From positions 1-64,000 of the forward strand of contig PYSS01000047.1 in NCBI GenBank assembly GCA_003049465.1: DNA of 64,000 nt. Reading direction: 5' to 3'. This document shows positions 45,597 to 58,679 of this stretch, in pieces (positions within the stretch are counted from its first letter, which is position 1; each line of letters begins with the position of its first letter). The stretch is from Magnaporthiopsis rhizophila. Lineage: Eukaryota > Ascomycota > Sordariomycetes > Magnaporthales > Magnaporthaceae. A model generated the notes under the pieces. The model was not told the origin of the DNA. It did not search any database and worked only from the letters and a program-made list of their open reading frames with translations. Position numbers and translations under genes: made by a program.

Positions 45597-46382
45597 ACTC
45601 GTTCTTCGCTGCTCCTTCTCCGGCTTCGGCACTTCTAGCTCGGTGGCGGGGCGATTCACGGAGGTCTTTTCTCCGGGGTGTTTTGTCGCACAGAGCTTCG
45701 TTCTTTCACGCGTTTCAGCACAGGGTTCATTTGTTTCCTTTTCTTTTTCTATGCTTTGCGGTTCTTAGGCTTTGGTTGGAGGACATGGTCTCCTTAGGAG
45801 AAGAATTAGATTGCTAAGCGGTTCTGGGACTGGCATCCTCGCAGTAATGTAAACAAGCAGATATTATCAACTGAGGAGACCATGCTCTCAGCGGCAGATC
45901 GAGCACCTCAACTTTTCATTTTACGTAGCACGATGCGTGCCGTCACGTACCTACCAACCTATATACTAGACGAATCAAACGGGGAACGCCGGCAATATCC
46001 AGCCATTCAACCTGGGAGCAGTAAAATCCACGCCGATGTCGCGTCAGCCAAGATATGAGATTGAGTAGTAATTAGTTAGCCTGGAGGATGGGTGAAATCT
46101 TCTATGTCTTGTTCAAATTTTGTTGCCAGACGTTACTTTGAGACGCTCCACACAAACAGTATTTATTGTCTTTAATATGGAAGACGATCGGGATTTTATT
46201 CTTGCTAGATGGATATATAGGGGCAGGCGGGAGATGGGCGCCTCTCTCCATAAAGGAATAGATGTAGAGAAGAAAAACAGAGTGGTATTCTAGATAAATA
46301 GGACAGCAGTCCCAAATAACCAGCATCGCAGTATACATTACAAATACGAGACAACCCAGCTACGCTATCATATGCCCACCGC
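45597..46382. other. Convergent intergenic region YRA1/VPS3
   Basis: About 790 bp between two 3' ends; no gene seen. Confidence 0.5.
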
Positions 46383-49300
46383 TCACTCGGCAGCTTCGAC
46401 GGTCGGCCCCTTGTCGTCGACGAGCGCGAGCAGGTCGCCGCAGACGCGCAGGTTCTCGGCGGAGCTGAGGGCGCGCGCGACTTTTGCCTCGTGGCGCTCG
46501 CGGGCGAGGCGGCGGAGGGCGCTGGCGAGGAAGCCGGCGAGGGCGGCGTCGAGGCCCCAGGCGTCGGGGATGAGGCGCAGGACATCGAGCACGTCGAACT
46601 GGGCGCCGAAGCGCTCGAGCAGCGCGCCCGTCTGCTCGACGCGGTCGCTCGCGTCCGCGAGGGCGAGGAACTCGGCCAGGAGGGCGCCGAAGAGGGCGCG
46701 CGTCATCCGTTCGGCCGCCGCTTCTCTCGTCCTTCGTTCAGCTGCTGCTGATGATGATGGTGGTGCTTTTTGTGGGTTGCTGCTGCTACTGTCGACTTGC
46801 TGTTGCTGTTGCTCGTCATCGCCGGGTTCGGGTTCGGCGGCTGCAGGGCGTTGGCGCAGGCAGTACCACACGGCCGAGTCGTAGTCGCCGAGCCGGTGGA
46901 CGAGCAGCCGGAGCGCGTTTGCGTGGCGGCCCTCTCGCCCGTCTAGGATGACGGTCTCGGGGACGAGCAGCTCCTCTGCGTCCCCCTCCTCCTTGTCCTT
47001 GTCCTTGTCCTGCTCCTCCTCGCTATCGCTCACCCGCTGCTGCCCTCTCGAGATGCGCTCACGGATGGCGGCGACGTCGTAGTCGTGGGGCCCCTCGAGC
47101 AGCTGCAGGAGGCGCAGGCGCGAGTGCCAGACCTCGTCGCCAGCCGGCGCGTTGTCCGTCAGGAAGCGGCGGAACGTTGGCTTGGGCGGCCTCAGCGCGC
47201 GGTAGGCCGCGTACATGGACACCACGGTCGCGCGCGCCGCGGCCGACGCCTCGAGGTCGGCCATGACCACCTCGAGGTAGTGGCTGACGAGCTCGCCGAC
47301 GTAGACGGTGTGGCCCTTGTCGAAGACGAGGTGCTCGAGGTAGTACTTGACGGCGTCGGGCGCCTCCTCGCGCAGCAGCTCCACGACGTCGGCCGGGTGG
47401 AACTTGGGGGCGCGGCCGCCGTCGTCGGCAAAGACCTGCACGCCCAGCCTGGGGTTGCGCGCGGCCAGCCAGACGCCGTACTCGCGCACGAGGCCCTGGT
47501 TACTGATCTTGGAGAGGTACTCGCGCACGCGCTGCTCCCCGTCCTGGAGCTCACCGCCGTCGTCGCGCTCGCCTTCGACGATGCGCCGCCACGTGTCGAG
47601 CACCTCGCCCGCCATCTTGCGGCTCTGGTACAGCCGGCTGAGCACGTAGAGTCGGTTGTACGACTCGAGCAGGTCCACCGCCCGTTCGAAGCAGTCCACG
47701 CCCCTGTCCACGAGATCGTTGATCTCGGCTCGAGGCGACGAACTGGTCTTGGGCAGTCCGCGCGGCGACTCCCGGTCCAGCTCCAGCAGTACCGCCAAGA
47801 GCGACGCGTCGACCGTGCGAGACACCTCGTGCTCGTCGGGGACGCTTCCAAACCCCTTCCTTCGACGGAAGGCCGTCAGGAGCCGTCGAAGGAAATTCAG
47901 CACCTTCGGGTCCAGGAGGTTGACGGAATGGCCGATCTCGTCGAACATGCTGCTCGCCAGATACCTCTCCACGGTCCCCTTGACTCCGCCAAACACCCAT
48001 ATCCCGGTGCGGCCCTCGATGATCTCGTGGCGCAGTCCGGGGACCATGGACAAGATTATCCTGGGATCGAGTCCGCCTTCGAGTATGATGTCTTCCAGCG
48101 CTTTGAGCTCCGGCTCCGAAAATGGAGTCTCTGACGACCGCAGGAAGCTGGCAAAAAGAAGCACCCCAGCCCGCTGCCTGACGTAGCTGAACGTCCTGAA
48201 CTCGAGCTCCGTGCGAGGATCCCTACCGCGGAACGTGTTAAGCACAGCGAAGAGCTGCCGACGGTCCTTGGCCGTGTGAACGGCGGCCGGGTCACCGTCG
48301 AGTGCGTTCGCCTCCAGGCCTGCCTCGAGCTGTAGCAGCAGAGGGTTCCTCACGGCCCACCAGATGTTCTTTTCGCCCCAAACCGCGAGCCGTCCCACCG
48401 TATTGGCCAGCCGAGCGGCCGCGCTTTCCTCCTCGGCATCCCGTGCAGCCTCCCAGCCCTCGGGCAGGGGCTCTTCCTCAGGGGCGTCCAGGTCCCGCTC
48501 GAAAAGATCCCTCTCTTTGGAGACGCGCTCCATGGAAAGCGCCGTGCGGGAGTCGAAGCTCCGCAGAGACATGGTGCCCGGGTTTTGTTGGCCAGAAGAA
48601 AACGGGGAGAAGCGCTGCTGTCGAAGTCTCTCTATAACCTCACTCAGTATTGCCTCGTCGCTGCCGAGCAGAGAGCGGATGCCCAAAGACACCGTTTCCG
48701 CCGGCGCATCCTTTTCGGATGCATCCCTCTCGGCTGTATCGTTCCTGGCTACTTTGACCTCGAGCCAGAACTTTTCAGGCTCGTTTTCACCAACATTCAC
48801 ATCCCACCGCTGAATCTCCAGGCCGTGATGCACACCATCCGGGAACTGCTTGCTCATCGCAGCCAGCACATAGCCTTCCTCCTCGAGAGTCAGCGATGGC
48901 GTCGACGATGCGAGGTCGGAGGATCCTCCGTCCACAACAACCTCGTCAGGGTAGCTGTCGAACTCGAGCGTAGGGCGTGTGGGGTCTCCATCGAGGTTGA
49001 CAAACATGCCAATCCCCGGCTCTGAGGGACCCGTGCCTGTGACGAGAAGAAACTCGTCGGCCGTTGGCGAGACGATCAGGGGCTTCAGCAGCACTGGCGC
49101 TGGGGCTGGCGTTGGGGTCGCAGCGCGGGGGCCGACCGGAGGGAGCGGCTTGTCGGTTGCAGGCGGGGGTTTGAGTGCCCCGTCTGCCGGCGGCGCGGGG
49201 CTTCTCGAAGGACTGGGTACATCGGGGGTGCTGCGTCCAGCGTCCCCAGTAGGCCTCACCCCCGTCCCCGCAGTAACGCTGGTGATGAAGTTCCCGAGGC

Positions 49301-50260
49301 TGGTACTCCTATTATGGCCAGCACCTTCGGGCGGCGGAGACCGGGAAGTGGCCGACGAGGCGCTACGTGTTAGACCACCGCCGCTACCGTTATCTGCGCT
49401 TGCCCCTATATCCTGAACCTGGCCCAGGACGTCGGGGCTCTGGGTGTGGTCCAGGGATGAGATGCTCATCAGGGGGATCTTGAGCTGCCTATCAACATCC
49501 ACAAGGGCGTAGGTGTGCGAGTCGGCAACGCAGGCGATGTTGTCCCTTCGCACGGACAGCCTAGTGCCCGCGAAGTCGATGTTCCTCTTGCCACGGACAT
49601 TTTCCTCCCCGACTGAGACGACCTGGACGCGCTTGTTGAGCGATAGCAGGACAGTGGGGGCCGCAACGGGCGTGGGCGCCCCGGGGGCCTCCTCGTTAAG
49701 GTCGACACCTCCGATCCAGTTGCAGTTTTTGACGTGGATCTCGTTGTATACGGGACTGAGCTCCGGGAGCGAGTAGAAGGTCACGGCAGAGTTGCACAGC
49801 ACACAGGCCTTGCCGACCCTGGGAAGCAGGAGGATCTGCTGGACGCCGGGCAGGGCGGTGGCCGAGGTGGCCGACTCGACATAGAAGGGCCGTAACCTCG
49901 ACGCAAGAATGAAAACGGACGTGCCTGTCTTGTCGGCAGGATCGGGCGGGATCTGGACGAAATGGAGCAGCTCCGAGGCTGAGGTTCCGATGTACAGGTT
50001 GCGCTCTACGGGAGGGGGCATTGAAGCCTTGTTAGAGGCGGGCTTGAGAAGCGGAACGCGCGCACGATGACTGCGGGGGCACGGGCATCGCTCGGGGCCA
50101 AGGCATGCATACCCCAGTAGTCGACGCAGTTGATCTTGATGTCCTCCTCATCGCCGTCGGCCGACAGCGGCACGTCGTGGAGCAGCGTGCGCAGGACGAA
50201 AGGGCCTGGCTCTAGCCGGGGCCTAGAGGGGAGCCCCTCGCTCTGCGATGTCGGCGCCAT
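46383..50260 (-). CDS. VPS3: CORVET subunit Vps3 (CNH domain, TRAP1/Vps39 family)
   Basis: Vps3 is the Rab5-binding subunit of the CORVET endosome-tethering complex. Exon 1 (50260-50113) encodes MAPTSQSEGLPSRP ... DIKINCVDYW. A 107-nt intron (50112-50006) joins it in phase to exon 2 (50005-46383), restoring DYWERNLYIGTSASELLHF. The product is 1,256 aa. The N-terminal third is a CNH-type propeller interrupted by a Ser/Pro/Ala-rich insertion (about residues 250-340). The C-terminal two thirds are helical with Vps39-like regions (for example GVLLFASFLRSSETPFSEPEL, DPKVLNFLRRLLTAFRR). A Met at 50021 just inside exon 2's frame would lose the conserved start. It is divergent with COY1. Yeast Vps3 versus metazoan TGFBRAP1 naming is by family inference. 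Confidence 0.88.
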
Positions 50261-50814
50261 GTCACCGTTGGCCGTAGCAGCATTATTATCGGGGGACCAT
50301 TTCGGTGCCGCCCGGTCGGGAGATTGGTGCTTCGCAATGTCGAATGACGGCGAGAGCTACGTCAAGGCTGGCAGCCTCGGCAATGAAGACGAGTTGGCTT
50401 TCGTGGACCCACAGGCACCACAAGCAGTGCTGCGACACGCTAACAACTGCTCGCCCAGCACAAAGCACACGCGTCAGTGGCGGGCCACCCCCAGCCCTGC
50501 AGGGGCACCCAGCGCGGCTCAATTGGAGCCGGGGTCATCGCTGCGGCTGCACGCCCAGCGTCGCAGCGGTTGCGCTCTGGGCGCCACCATAACCGGCCAC
50601 ATCTCCTCCCTGTATCTAACTGCGCTGCGTCGTCACCTTTTCGAACCGAGCATCCCTTTATCAGATATGTCAGGCGCTTGCGCTGCGAGATTACGGTGAC
50701 CGTAGACCGCGAATTTCTCGCTTCTCCGAATCCCAGGAATTTCCCCGCGGAACCAACTAAACGCAGAGCGTTTTTGTTGAGCAATTCACTTGCCCACCAC
50801 CTCGAAATCCCACG
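50261..50814. promoter_or_regulatory. Divergent promoter region VPS3/COY1
   Basis: 554 bp between two start codons pointing apart; no coding sequence recognised. Confidence 0.5.
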
Positions 50815-53188
50815 ATGACCGAAGCTGCCGCCCCTGGAGCTCCGCCCACCGTTGGCGGAGCCGACAACGCCAACAAGTTCCAAAGCGCCATATCGGCATG
50901 GAGAAGTAAGGACTGCCCAGTGGACACGGCGCTGGGCTGGTTGTGTTTCTTATGACTGACACCATCCGTCCATCAGATCTGGACTTCAGCACGCTGGTGT
51001 CCTCCCTCGATAACACAGCGTCCGAGATTGTCACCTACCAACGAGACTCCACCGTGCAGCGGAAAGACCTCGCGCAGAAAACCAAAGACTTCAGGAAACT
51101 CGATGACGCCACCAAGTTGACAGAGATCAAGGGGCTGCTCAAAGGTGTGTGCGCGCAGGGTTCGATTCCAGGTGCGAGAGGCAGACAGGTCTAACCAAAA
51201 CGTACGTGGCAGCATATCAAACATTCATCGATCTCCTCACCAACCATTCCAAGTCCATCAACTCGTCCTTTATCCACGCCTACAATGCCCTCTCGGACGC
51301 CCCGGATCCCTACCCACTGCTCGAGGCCTCGGTCGACTCGATGCTCCTGTCCGAAGACACCCTCCCCAAGCTGACGGAGGAGAACGAACACCTCCAGAAG
51401 ACGGTGGCCAAACTTACTACGCAGCTCGACGACACCGAGGGCCGTCTGCAGACCGAACGGGCCGCCCGCAAGGAGCTTGAGGAAAGCCTAGAGACCAGGG
51501 TCAGGGATGTCGAGACCACGTGGATCGCCGTCCTCGATGAGAAGAAGGACAACTGGGCCGCCAAGGAGAAGGCTCTCGAGGACAAGCTGGAGCACCAGGA
51601 GCGCCTGCTGAGCGGCATCAGGGCTACCGAGGAGGTCAACGAGCGTCTCGGCAAGTCTGCTGGCGATGGCGACGAGTCCCAGCGCGCCCACGTCATGAGC
51701 GCCGAGCTCGAGATGGTCAACTCGGACCTGGAGCGCACGAGCGCGCGCCTGGCCGAGGTCGAGGCCCGCAACGAGCAGCTCCGTCTGGACCTGGCCCAGG
51801 CCAAGTCGCAGGTCGGCTCCCAGTCGGCCGCCTCGATCGCGCAGCAGCTTGAGGACGACCCGGGCTACATGCGAATGCGCTCCGAAAACTCGTCTCTCAT
51901 CCGCAAGCTCGATGCCGCGCGCGTTGAGAAGACAGCCCTGAAGCGGGACCTAGATGCACGGCTAAGGGGTCTCGAGCGCGAGGTTGCCGGGCTCAAGGAG
52001 GAGCGCGAGAACCTGCGGGCCAAGGTGAAGAAGTGGAGCGACTACGACGACGTCAAGCAGGAGCTTGAGGTTCTCAAAAGCATTGAGTTCGCCACGGGAG
52101 ACGACGACGACATGCGCACCTCTCCCGACGATGATGGCCTCGCGGCCTCGGGCGGCGGCAAGGGCAAGGGCGACACGCTGGAGCAGCTGCTCCTGGCGAG
52201 GAACAAGAAGCTGAGCGACGAGCTCACAATATTGAGGGTATCCCATCAGGACCTCCAGACCCGGCTGCAGACCCTCCAGGAGGAGCTATCGCGGACCAAC
52301 GCCGAGCTGGAGAAGTCGCAAGCCCTGAACGAGAAGCTAGAAAACGATCTCTCGACCATGCAGGCCGAAGGCGCAAACGCTTTCCCCTCAGGCGCGTCTG
52401 TTGCAGGCACCTACGTGAGCCGCTACGCCCCCTCCATGGCCGGCACCCGGAGGGGCGGCGGCGGCAGGACCAGCCCGACGTCGTCCATCATCAGCGGTTT
52501 CGCGCCCACCGGCGGCATGTCGGAGCGGGAGCCCATGGGTGGCGGTGCGGGGATCTTGCCCATGGTGACGGCGCAGCGGGACCGGTTCAAGAAGCGCAAC
52601 GCGCAGCTGGAGCAGGAGCTGTCCGAGTCGCACCGCAACGTGTCGCAGCTGCGGCAGGAGATCGCGGCGCTGCAGAAGGACAACCTTAACCTGTACGAGA
52701 AGTCGCGGTACGTGCAGAGCTACAACCGTGCAGGGGCGCACCAGACGGCAGCGGGCGTGGGCGGCGGCTCCACCTCATCGGCGTCGGCCTACTCGGCCAA
52801 CCCGAACCCGTCGACCGTGTCGATGGGCGGGGCGGGCATCGCGCTGGACCGGTACCGCAAGGCGTACGAGTCCAACCTGAGCCCATTCGCGGCGTTCCGG
52901 GGCCGCGAGTCGGCGCGCGCCTACAAGCGCATGTCGCTGCCCGAGCGAGCCGTCTACTCGGTCACGCGCATGGTGCTGGCCAGCCGCACGAGCCGCAACC
53001 TGTTCGCCGTCTACTGCGTGGCGCTGCACCTGCTCGTCTTCCTGTCGCTCTACTGGCTCGGCACCGTCGACGTCGAGCAGCACGCCAGCAAGCTGGGGGC
53101 CGTCGCCGCCGGCGCCGCGGCCCGTGCCGGCAAGGGCTCCGCGGATTCGCATGGGGCTTGGCGGAGCGACGACTTCAAAGGGCATTAA
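50815..53188 (+). CDS. COY1: Golgi membrane coiled-coil protein Coy1 (CASP)
   Basis: Golgin of the CASP family, a tail-anchored coiled coil in Golgi tethering and retrograde traffic. Exons 50815-50905, 50977-51144 and 51213-53188 join in frame to 744 aa. The N-terminal conserved region includes FQSAISAWR, NLDFSTLVSSLDNTASEIV and, across the second junction, LLKAYQTFIDLLT. Long heptad-rich coiled coil follows (residues about 130-420 and 530-600), broken by a Gly/Ser/Thr-rich loop. The CASP C-terminal domain is clear: LDRYRKAYESNLSPFAAFRG, then a hydrophobic anchor (LFAVYCVALHLLVFLSLYWLG) shown here only by name and position at about residues 690-710, and a short lumenal tail. The start gives the only in-phase exon 1. 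Confidence 0.93.
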
Positions 53189-56100
53189 GGGGAGTGGGGG
53201 TGGGGGTGGGTGGTGGCGTCCTCCATACACTAATGAAGACCGACGTCGTGTGTCTGTACAACCTTGCTGCAGCTTGCATATGTCAAAAGACTACCATGTC
53301 CCCTTTCATTCTCGGGGCGTTGACTTTGATTGGTTATGTTATATGAGCCGTCCCTTTTATTTTGACTGTTTCGTCTTCCCTGTTTCGTTTTATTGACAGT
53401 CCCTGCCTCTGTGCTCGGACATGTGTATACTTGATAACATGGCTAGATCACGTCTTCGATAGGTCAGGGAGCATGTACCAACATGTTGCTTCTCCATCCC
53501 ACTCGTCTGAATTGGTCCATCATGTCCTGCTCGTTGTTAATCCTTTCTTTCCACGGAATCCGCACCACCGGCCGGCGGCTACCCATGACACATTGGAAAG
53601 AGTATGTATGAGAGTATTCCGTCATCCCACGAGTCTCAATTTTTCCATCGTATCCTGCTTGTGGTCGATCCTTTCCTCTACAGAATCTGCACCACCGCCC
53701 GGCGGCTACCCGGATGACACCGTCAAAAGGAAGGCTCGTCTGCCGCCCACGGCAGCGCCGAGATGTTTAGGATAGATAATGGACAACGAGGCGTGTCGCT
53801 CTGCCCACCCACCCTCCTTTCGAAATTCCTGAGCGGCAGAAACAAGGCATAACCATCGAGTGGACGGAAAGGCACAGTCATCCGGCATCAGAAAGGGTCT
53901 TGTGAAGCAACACCTTCCTCCCAGGTGCCATACCCGCCATGGAGATGGTGTCTAGACAATCAAAACATTTTGCATCGCGGCAACAATAGCCTAGTATGTG
54001 AACCTTCCACACGGCTGTTTCCTTGGTCAAGCGGGCGGTTAAAAGGCTTGGAAAATTGATTACAAAGGGCGGGTAAGAGCTGCCCCGGCGCTACGGGATA
54101 TTTCCTGCCACACCTGCCAAGCCCGCCGTCGTAACCCACCATCGGGACCCTGTCGCGCGCACGCTCTGCCATGGAGTTGGGTTACATTTTGTTCTACGGA
54201 CAGCAAATAATTAAACAGGCCCAAGCTTCCCGTGCCGCCTGCTGGGTAGAGGTAGCGCGAATTTGCGTTGCAGTAGGACGCGGCACGGCAAAAATCAACC
54301 ACGACTAGGGGGGTACCACGGCAGCCAAGTATCTATGTAGCAATATGCGGTCCCGATAATGCTGATCGGAATACCCATACCTCGACTTGCATGGAGTCTT
54401 TCTGTTTCCTGCGACATTTCCTATTTCCTGCATCTTTGGGGCATGTGAATATATATAGGCTAGGGTAGTTGAACGTGGGTAACGGCAGACTGCCCTGGTG
54501 ACAGAACGCAAAGCGGAGTACAAACATGCTGTGCTTGGATATCCCGTCGTTGGGTACACCGTCGATACGCTCTGTATTCCGACTAGGCGACGGTGTTTAA
54601 AATACGTCCACGGGGATACTAGTGCTATGGAGGACCAAGACCGTCCATGGCCAGAGCGGGAAGCGGTTGGCCAGTCCGGCTATCCACGGCCGTCTATCTG
54701 CCCGCCAGCGGCTACTGGCGTTGCGTTGCGCCACGAGTCCTGTCTCGGGTATATTTTTCCTTGCAGCACATCGCTGATGCCGACCTCGTGGCCCTCTTCC
54801 TGTTGTGTGTGTGCCTGCCTGGCGGTGGTCATACACGCAGGCGCGAGTGTTGCAGTCCTGGAAGCGCTATTGATATCCGTACATCTTCGCCCAGCACCGT
54901 GGTGGAACTTGGCAACAGCGCATACCCGCCCGTGGCATCCGTACCGCTTCTCCGCGGAGTCCGCACACAGCGCAAGAATTTTTCCCGTCCTCTGCTAGGC
55001 GGCGGATACGTACTACAGGAGTGCTACAGTGCCATTGCGTGTTAGGGAGGGGCCACACAATAAAATAAAATAAAAAAGAGAAAAAAGAGACTGTCCACGA
55101 GGACGGCCACACTATCTGGAGGAGAAGCCGCAGTTCTCGCGGCCGAAGCGCTGGCCACCTTCCGCGACCCTAGCGCCAGCCGCCCCGTGGCCAGTGCTCC
55201 ATCGATGTCGTGCTCGACCGAATTTCCGTTTCTCGCGTGTCACTGAGACAGGTAGTACGTATGCCGGGCCCAAGGACGGGCCCACAGGGATGCACGCGCT
55301 GCCTACCTAGGTAGGTAGGTGGTAGATATGTAGGGAGGGACAGGCGTTTACTGCCCTTGGCCCCGCGACGTTTCGTTTCTAGAAAAGAGGGTGGTGGTAA
55401 TGTCAAAGATATTGATTGATTGCCAGCTCCACAAAAAACCTGTTTCCCGAGGCCAGGAACCAGAATTCTGCGGATCAACGAGATCCAACCGAAGTCGATT
55501 CGCGTCTGCAAGATCGAGGCGAAGATCAAGGAGGGTGGGCTTCTCAAGTCGTTCAAAGCGGGGCGTCGAATTGCGGGTGCAGAACAGCAAGGACAAGAAA
55601 TCAATAGCGGCTCCAGGCCCTAAAGGCGCTTGTTTGCAAGCGAACCGAGCAGCCAATGGCGGGGCGCTGGCGTGCTGCGTCTAAGGGGCGGGGCAGCACG
55701 ACTGTCGCGTCCCTAGTGGCTGTTATTCCGGGCGCTTAGCGTTGACGCATCTTATTGGAGGGAATTGGCGGACTGGGACTCTGCTTTTGCGCGATGTGCC
55801 CCACACCCCGCTGCCACCCTCATCTTTTGATGACCAATTTGGATCTGGCCAAGCCATCTTGTCCCGCCGCTCTGCCCGCTTTGCGATGGAACGCTACAGC
55901 ACTAAGAATATTATGGAAGCATTCCTATCCGATGCAGGTAATCAATCTTACCTGCCGCCAGATCCCTTATGACATTTTTGCCATTCGAGCGGCCCGAAAA
56001 AAGAAAAAGAGAGAAGTGAGAGAGAGGAAGCAGCTAGAGTTGACTTCGGGCTGCGCCTGGGTCCTTGCATGTTCGGACATTGGCAGGCGAGGCTGGGAGG

Positions 56101-57357
56101 GAGAGGCTAGGATGTGACTGAGGCTATTGTCACGCCTCTCATGGTCTTGTGATATTACATGGTCGACGGCATTTGCCTGTCACGCCCGGCGATCTCGAGC
56201 CGTTCGAGCGAATCGGGGCTCTACGACTGAATTCGGCCGGGACGAGGTTGCATGCAGCGCTGGCTGCGTGGCTGAAAGACGCTGGTGTGTCACCAATTGG
56301 GTCCCGGACATTCATCCACACTTTTTGTGAGATGGTGGTGGGCGACTGGACCACGGACGCAAGATGGCGTTTTCAAAGAGAAGATGGCTTGGCGGGGAGG
56401 TGCATATACACAGATCCCTCGCGCAAGCCTCACCTAAAATCCGATGCGAACCGGGTCCGCGGCACAATTATCCAACGGCGGTTTGGCTGCATAGCACTGC
56501 TACAGGCCCGACTCGATGAGGTAGGTATTAACGCATAAGAAGGAATTCCTTGCTTGTACTAGATTCAACCATTGTCATCACGCGAGCGCCATGCAAAACT
56601 GGATGTTTGCGGAGCTGATCAGCGACTGCAGGCGCCGGCGCGACATGTTACGGCGTCCGCCTTCTCGTCCACCCCTACCAGGAAAATCGCGAATTCGTCA
56701 TCGGTAGTTAAGTTCCTGGATAGAGACACAGAATGCCGGCCACTGCAAAATCTCATCGTCCAATCTGCTCGAGGGATGGGGGTATTCGACCTGTTGCCCC
56801 ACCACCTTGTCTTGCACCGCTTTGCCGCCCGGGCGCTTGCAGCTAGCACTGACGGCACACGACGGACCAAGAATGGACGGCGACGCGGGAGGGGTTTAAT
56901 TGCGCTAGCAGGGGTGGGGCGCCCTCTGACTGCAGCTGGAACCAGGGGTGCCCTGTCGGGGATCATCGGTTGGCTGGACCAAAGAGATGCTGCCATTCTC
57001 CAATCTTACACACAGACGGAGCTCCCGCCTGCCGTTTTCCATTATTTTTTCTATTTTTTCTATTCTTTGTCCGCTCCACCACCACTACCACCTGGCCCAC
57101 CCCCGCGCTAGCGCAGCCGCCCGTGGACCAGAATGAGGAGGGGGCCGGGCGGTCGGCCTACCGTTCCCCCCCTTTCTCCCCCGTGCGAAACGATAATACT
57201 CTAACTTGGCTCGGGTTAGCGCTCCGGATTTAGGTACCTGGCTGCAACCACACCGCAGAGACAGGGGTCCGCCCTGGCCCGCATGGGAAGTAGGTAGGTA
57301 GCCATGCCAGCGGATCAGATGGCGCGTTCCCGTTGGGCTGCTGGGTACAGCGGCCTG
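53189..57357. other. Gene-poor region (about 4.2 kb)
   Basis: No supported gene. The longest frames (54498-54998, 55549-56117 in pieces, 56149-56538 and 56572-57111, all +) show no signal peptide, domain or repeated motif and overlap antisense frames. Features seen: a 98-bp direct duplication (53495-53720), a CCTACCTAGGTAGGTAGGTGG tract near 55300-55325 and a TAGGTAGGTAG tract near 57291-57301. The 56149 frame (129 codons) would be worth an RNA-seq check. Confidence 0.5.
53495..53720. repeat. Imperfect 98-bp direct duplication
   Basis: 53495-53592 and 53623-53720 align along their length, starting CATCCCAC and ending GGCGGCTACCC...GACAC, with scattered substitutions. They are 30 bp apart and begin about 300 bp after the COY1 stop codon. 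Confidence 0.85.
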
Positions 57358-57364
57358 TATAATA
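57358..57364 (+). promoter_or_regulatory. Possible TATA box of the DUF3455-type gene
   Basis: TATAATA about 340 bp before the start codon, followed by a T/C-rich leader (57440-57560). Position is plausible for a long fungal leader; the motif is short. Confidence 0.35.
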
Positions 57365-57701
57365 GACATTGCCCTCGCTTGGAGTCGAGAGAGAGGTTTG
57401 GTTCGTGGTATCACCACGCCACCTGTCCTACATCTTGATCGGCCTCGATATATCATCGAGCCCTTTCCGTTTCCTTAGGTCTTCCTTTCCTATCTATTTC
57501 CTAGTCGTCTTCTTTTTGCGAAATCTCTATCGATATTTCCTTCCTCCACTTTGGGTCTACGGTCTCCTTTCCTTGTCTTGTTACCGTCACGAACGCAACG
57601 ACCACTCGGAAACACATCCGCTCCAAGCCCACGTCCGCAGGCGATATCGGGAGAGCAAAGACGAGAGCTTGAAGCCAAGTCAACATACACACAGAGTCAT
57701 C

Positions 57702-58679
57702 ATGCACGCCTCCATAATATTCACCTCGGCGCTTTTCGCCTCGGCCTACGCCGCCCCGGCCTACCCCGCGCTCAACGTGGACGCCGCCATGCCCGGCTCC
57801 ATCATGGCCGTGTCCGACTACTTCAACATGCTGGCGAGGAAGGTCCAGGAGCAGAAGGCCATGTCCCAGACGCCAGTGTGCGATTTGTCAATTGCACAAC
57901 TCCCCACGGTCCCGGGCTGTAAGTGTTGACTACTTCCCTCAAGAGAATACACACACACTACAATGGGTGAGAAATCAAGACTGACACGATATCCACATAG
58001 CAAAAACACCCATGCCCCCTCCTAGCGCCGGGCTGTCCCTCAAGCACATCGCCCTCGGCCGCGGCACGCAAAACTACACGTGCGACGCCGGCAACGCCAC
58101 GGCCATCCCCCAGGCCGCTGGCGCGCTGGCCACGCTCTTCAACGCCAGCTGCATCGGCTCCTACTTCCCGCAGCTCCTGGACCAGCTGTCCAAGGTCACC
58201 ATACTCTTCAACCTGACCGGTCAGGAGCTGGACCAGAAGATCGCGCCCTCGAACCTGGTCATCTCGGGCCACCACTACTTCACCCCCAACGCCTCCGTGC
58301 CATTCTTCGATCTCGACACGCCCGGCCAGGAGCTCGGCCGCATCAGCGTGGCCAAGAACGCCTCGGAGCCCGCCCCCGCCGACGCGCCCCGCGGCCAGCA
58401 GGGCGAGGGCGCCGTCGCCTGGCTCAAGCTCAACGCCAAGCCGGGCATGGCCACCGGCGAGCTCCAGGAGGTCTACAGGGTCCGCACCGCCGGCGGCAGC
58501 GCGCCCGCCACGTGCAAGGACATGCCCGCCACGTTCGAGGTCCAGTACACCGCACAGTAAGTCTTTCTCTCCGCCTGTTTGCGCCGCATCACATGTATAC
58601 ACAAAACAGCCTTCTGACGATGGTTGCTTTCATCAGGTACTGGTTCTACGCAGGCAAGCCTTCAGAAAAGAAGGACTGA
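57702..58679 (+). CDS. Secreted DUF3455-type protein
   Basis: Exons 57702-57918, 58001-58556 and 58637-58679 join in frame to 271 aa. The N-terminus (MHASIIFTSALFASAYAAPA) is a signal peptide. The body has the pattern of fungal DUF3455 secreted proteins: ALGRGTQNYTCDAGNATA (Cys after an aromatic/Asn-Tyr-Thr), an internal SGHHYFTPNASVPFFDL, EGAVAWLKLNAKPG, EVYRVRTAGGSAPATC, and a C-terminal QYWFYA. There are several N-glycosylation sequons (NYT, NAT, NAS, NLT). The exon 2/3 junction restores AQYWFYAGK, which would otherwise be lost to a stop. The biochemical role is unknown for the family; relatives are often annotated as malate dehydrogenase by mistake. Name from memory of the motif set. Confidence 0.82.

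Noticed and set aside
47085..48134. 349-codon plus-strand frame
   Set aside because: Antisense shadow of VPS3.
51150..51180. tRNA T-arm-like GGTTCGATTCC in a COY1 intron
   Set aside because: No matching acceptor, D or anticodon arms around it; the intron is only 68 nt.
54498..54998. 166-codon plus-strand frame
   Set aside because: No signal peptide, domain or repeat; overlaps antisense frames and has no splice context.
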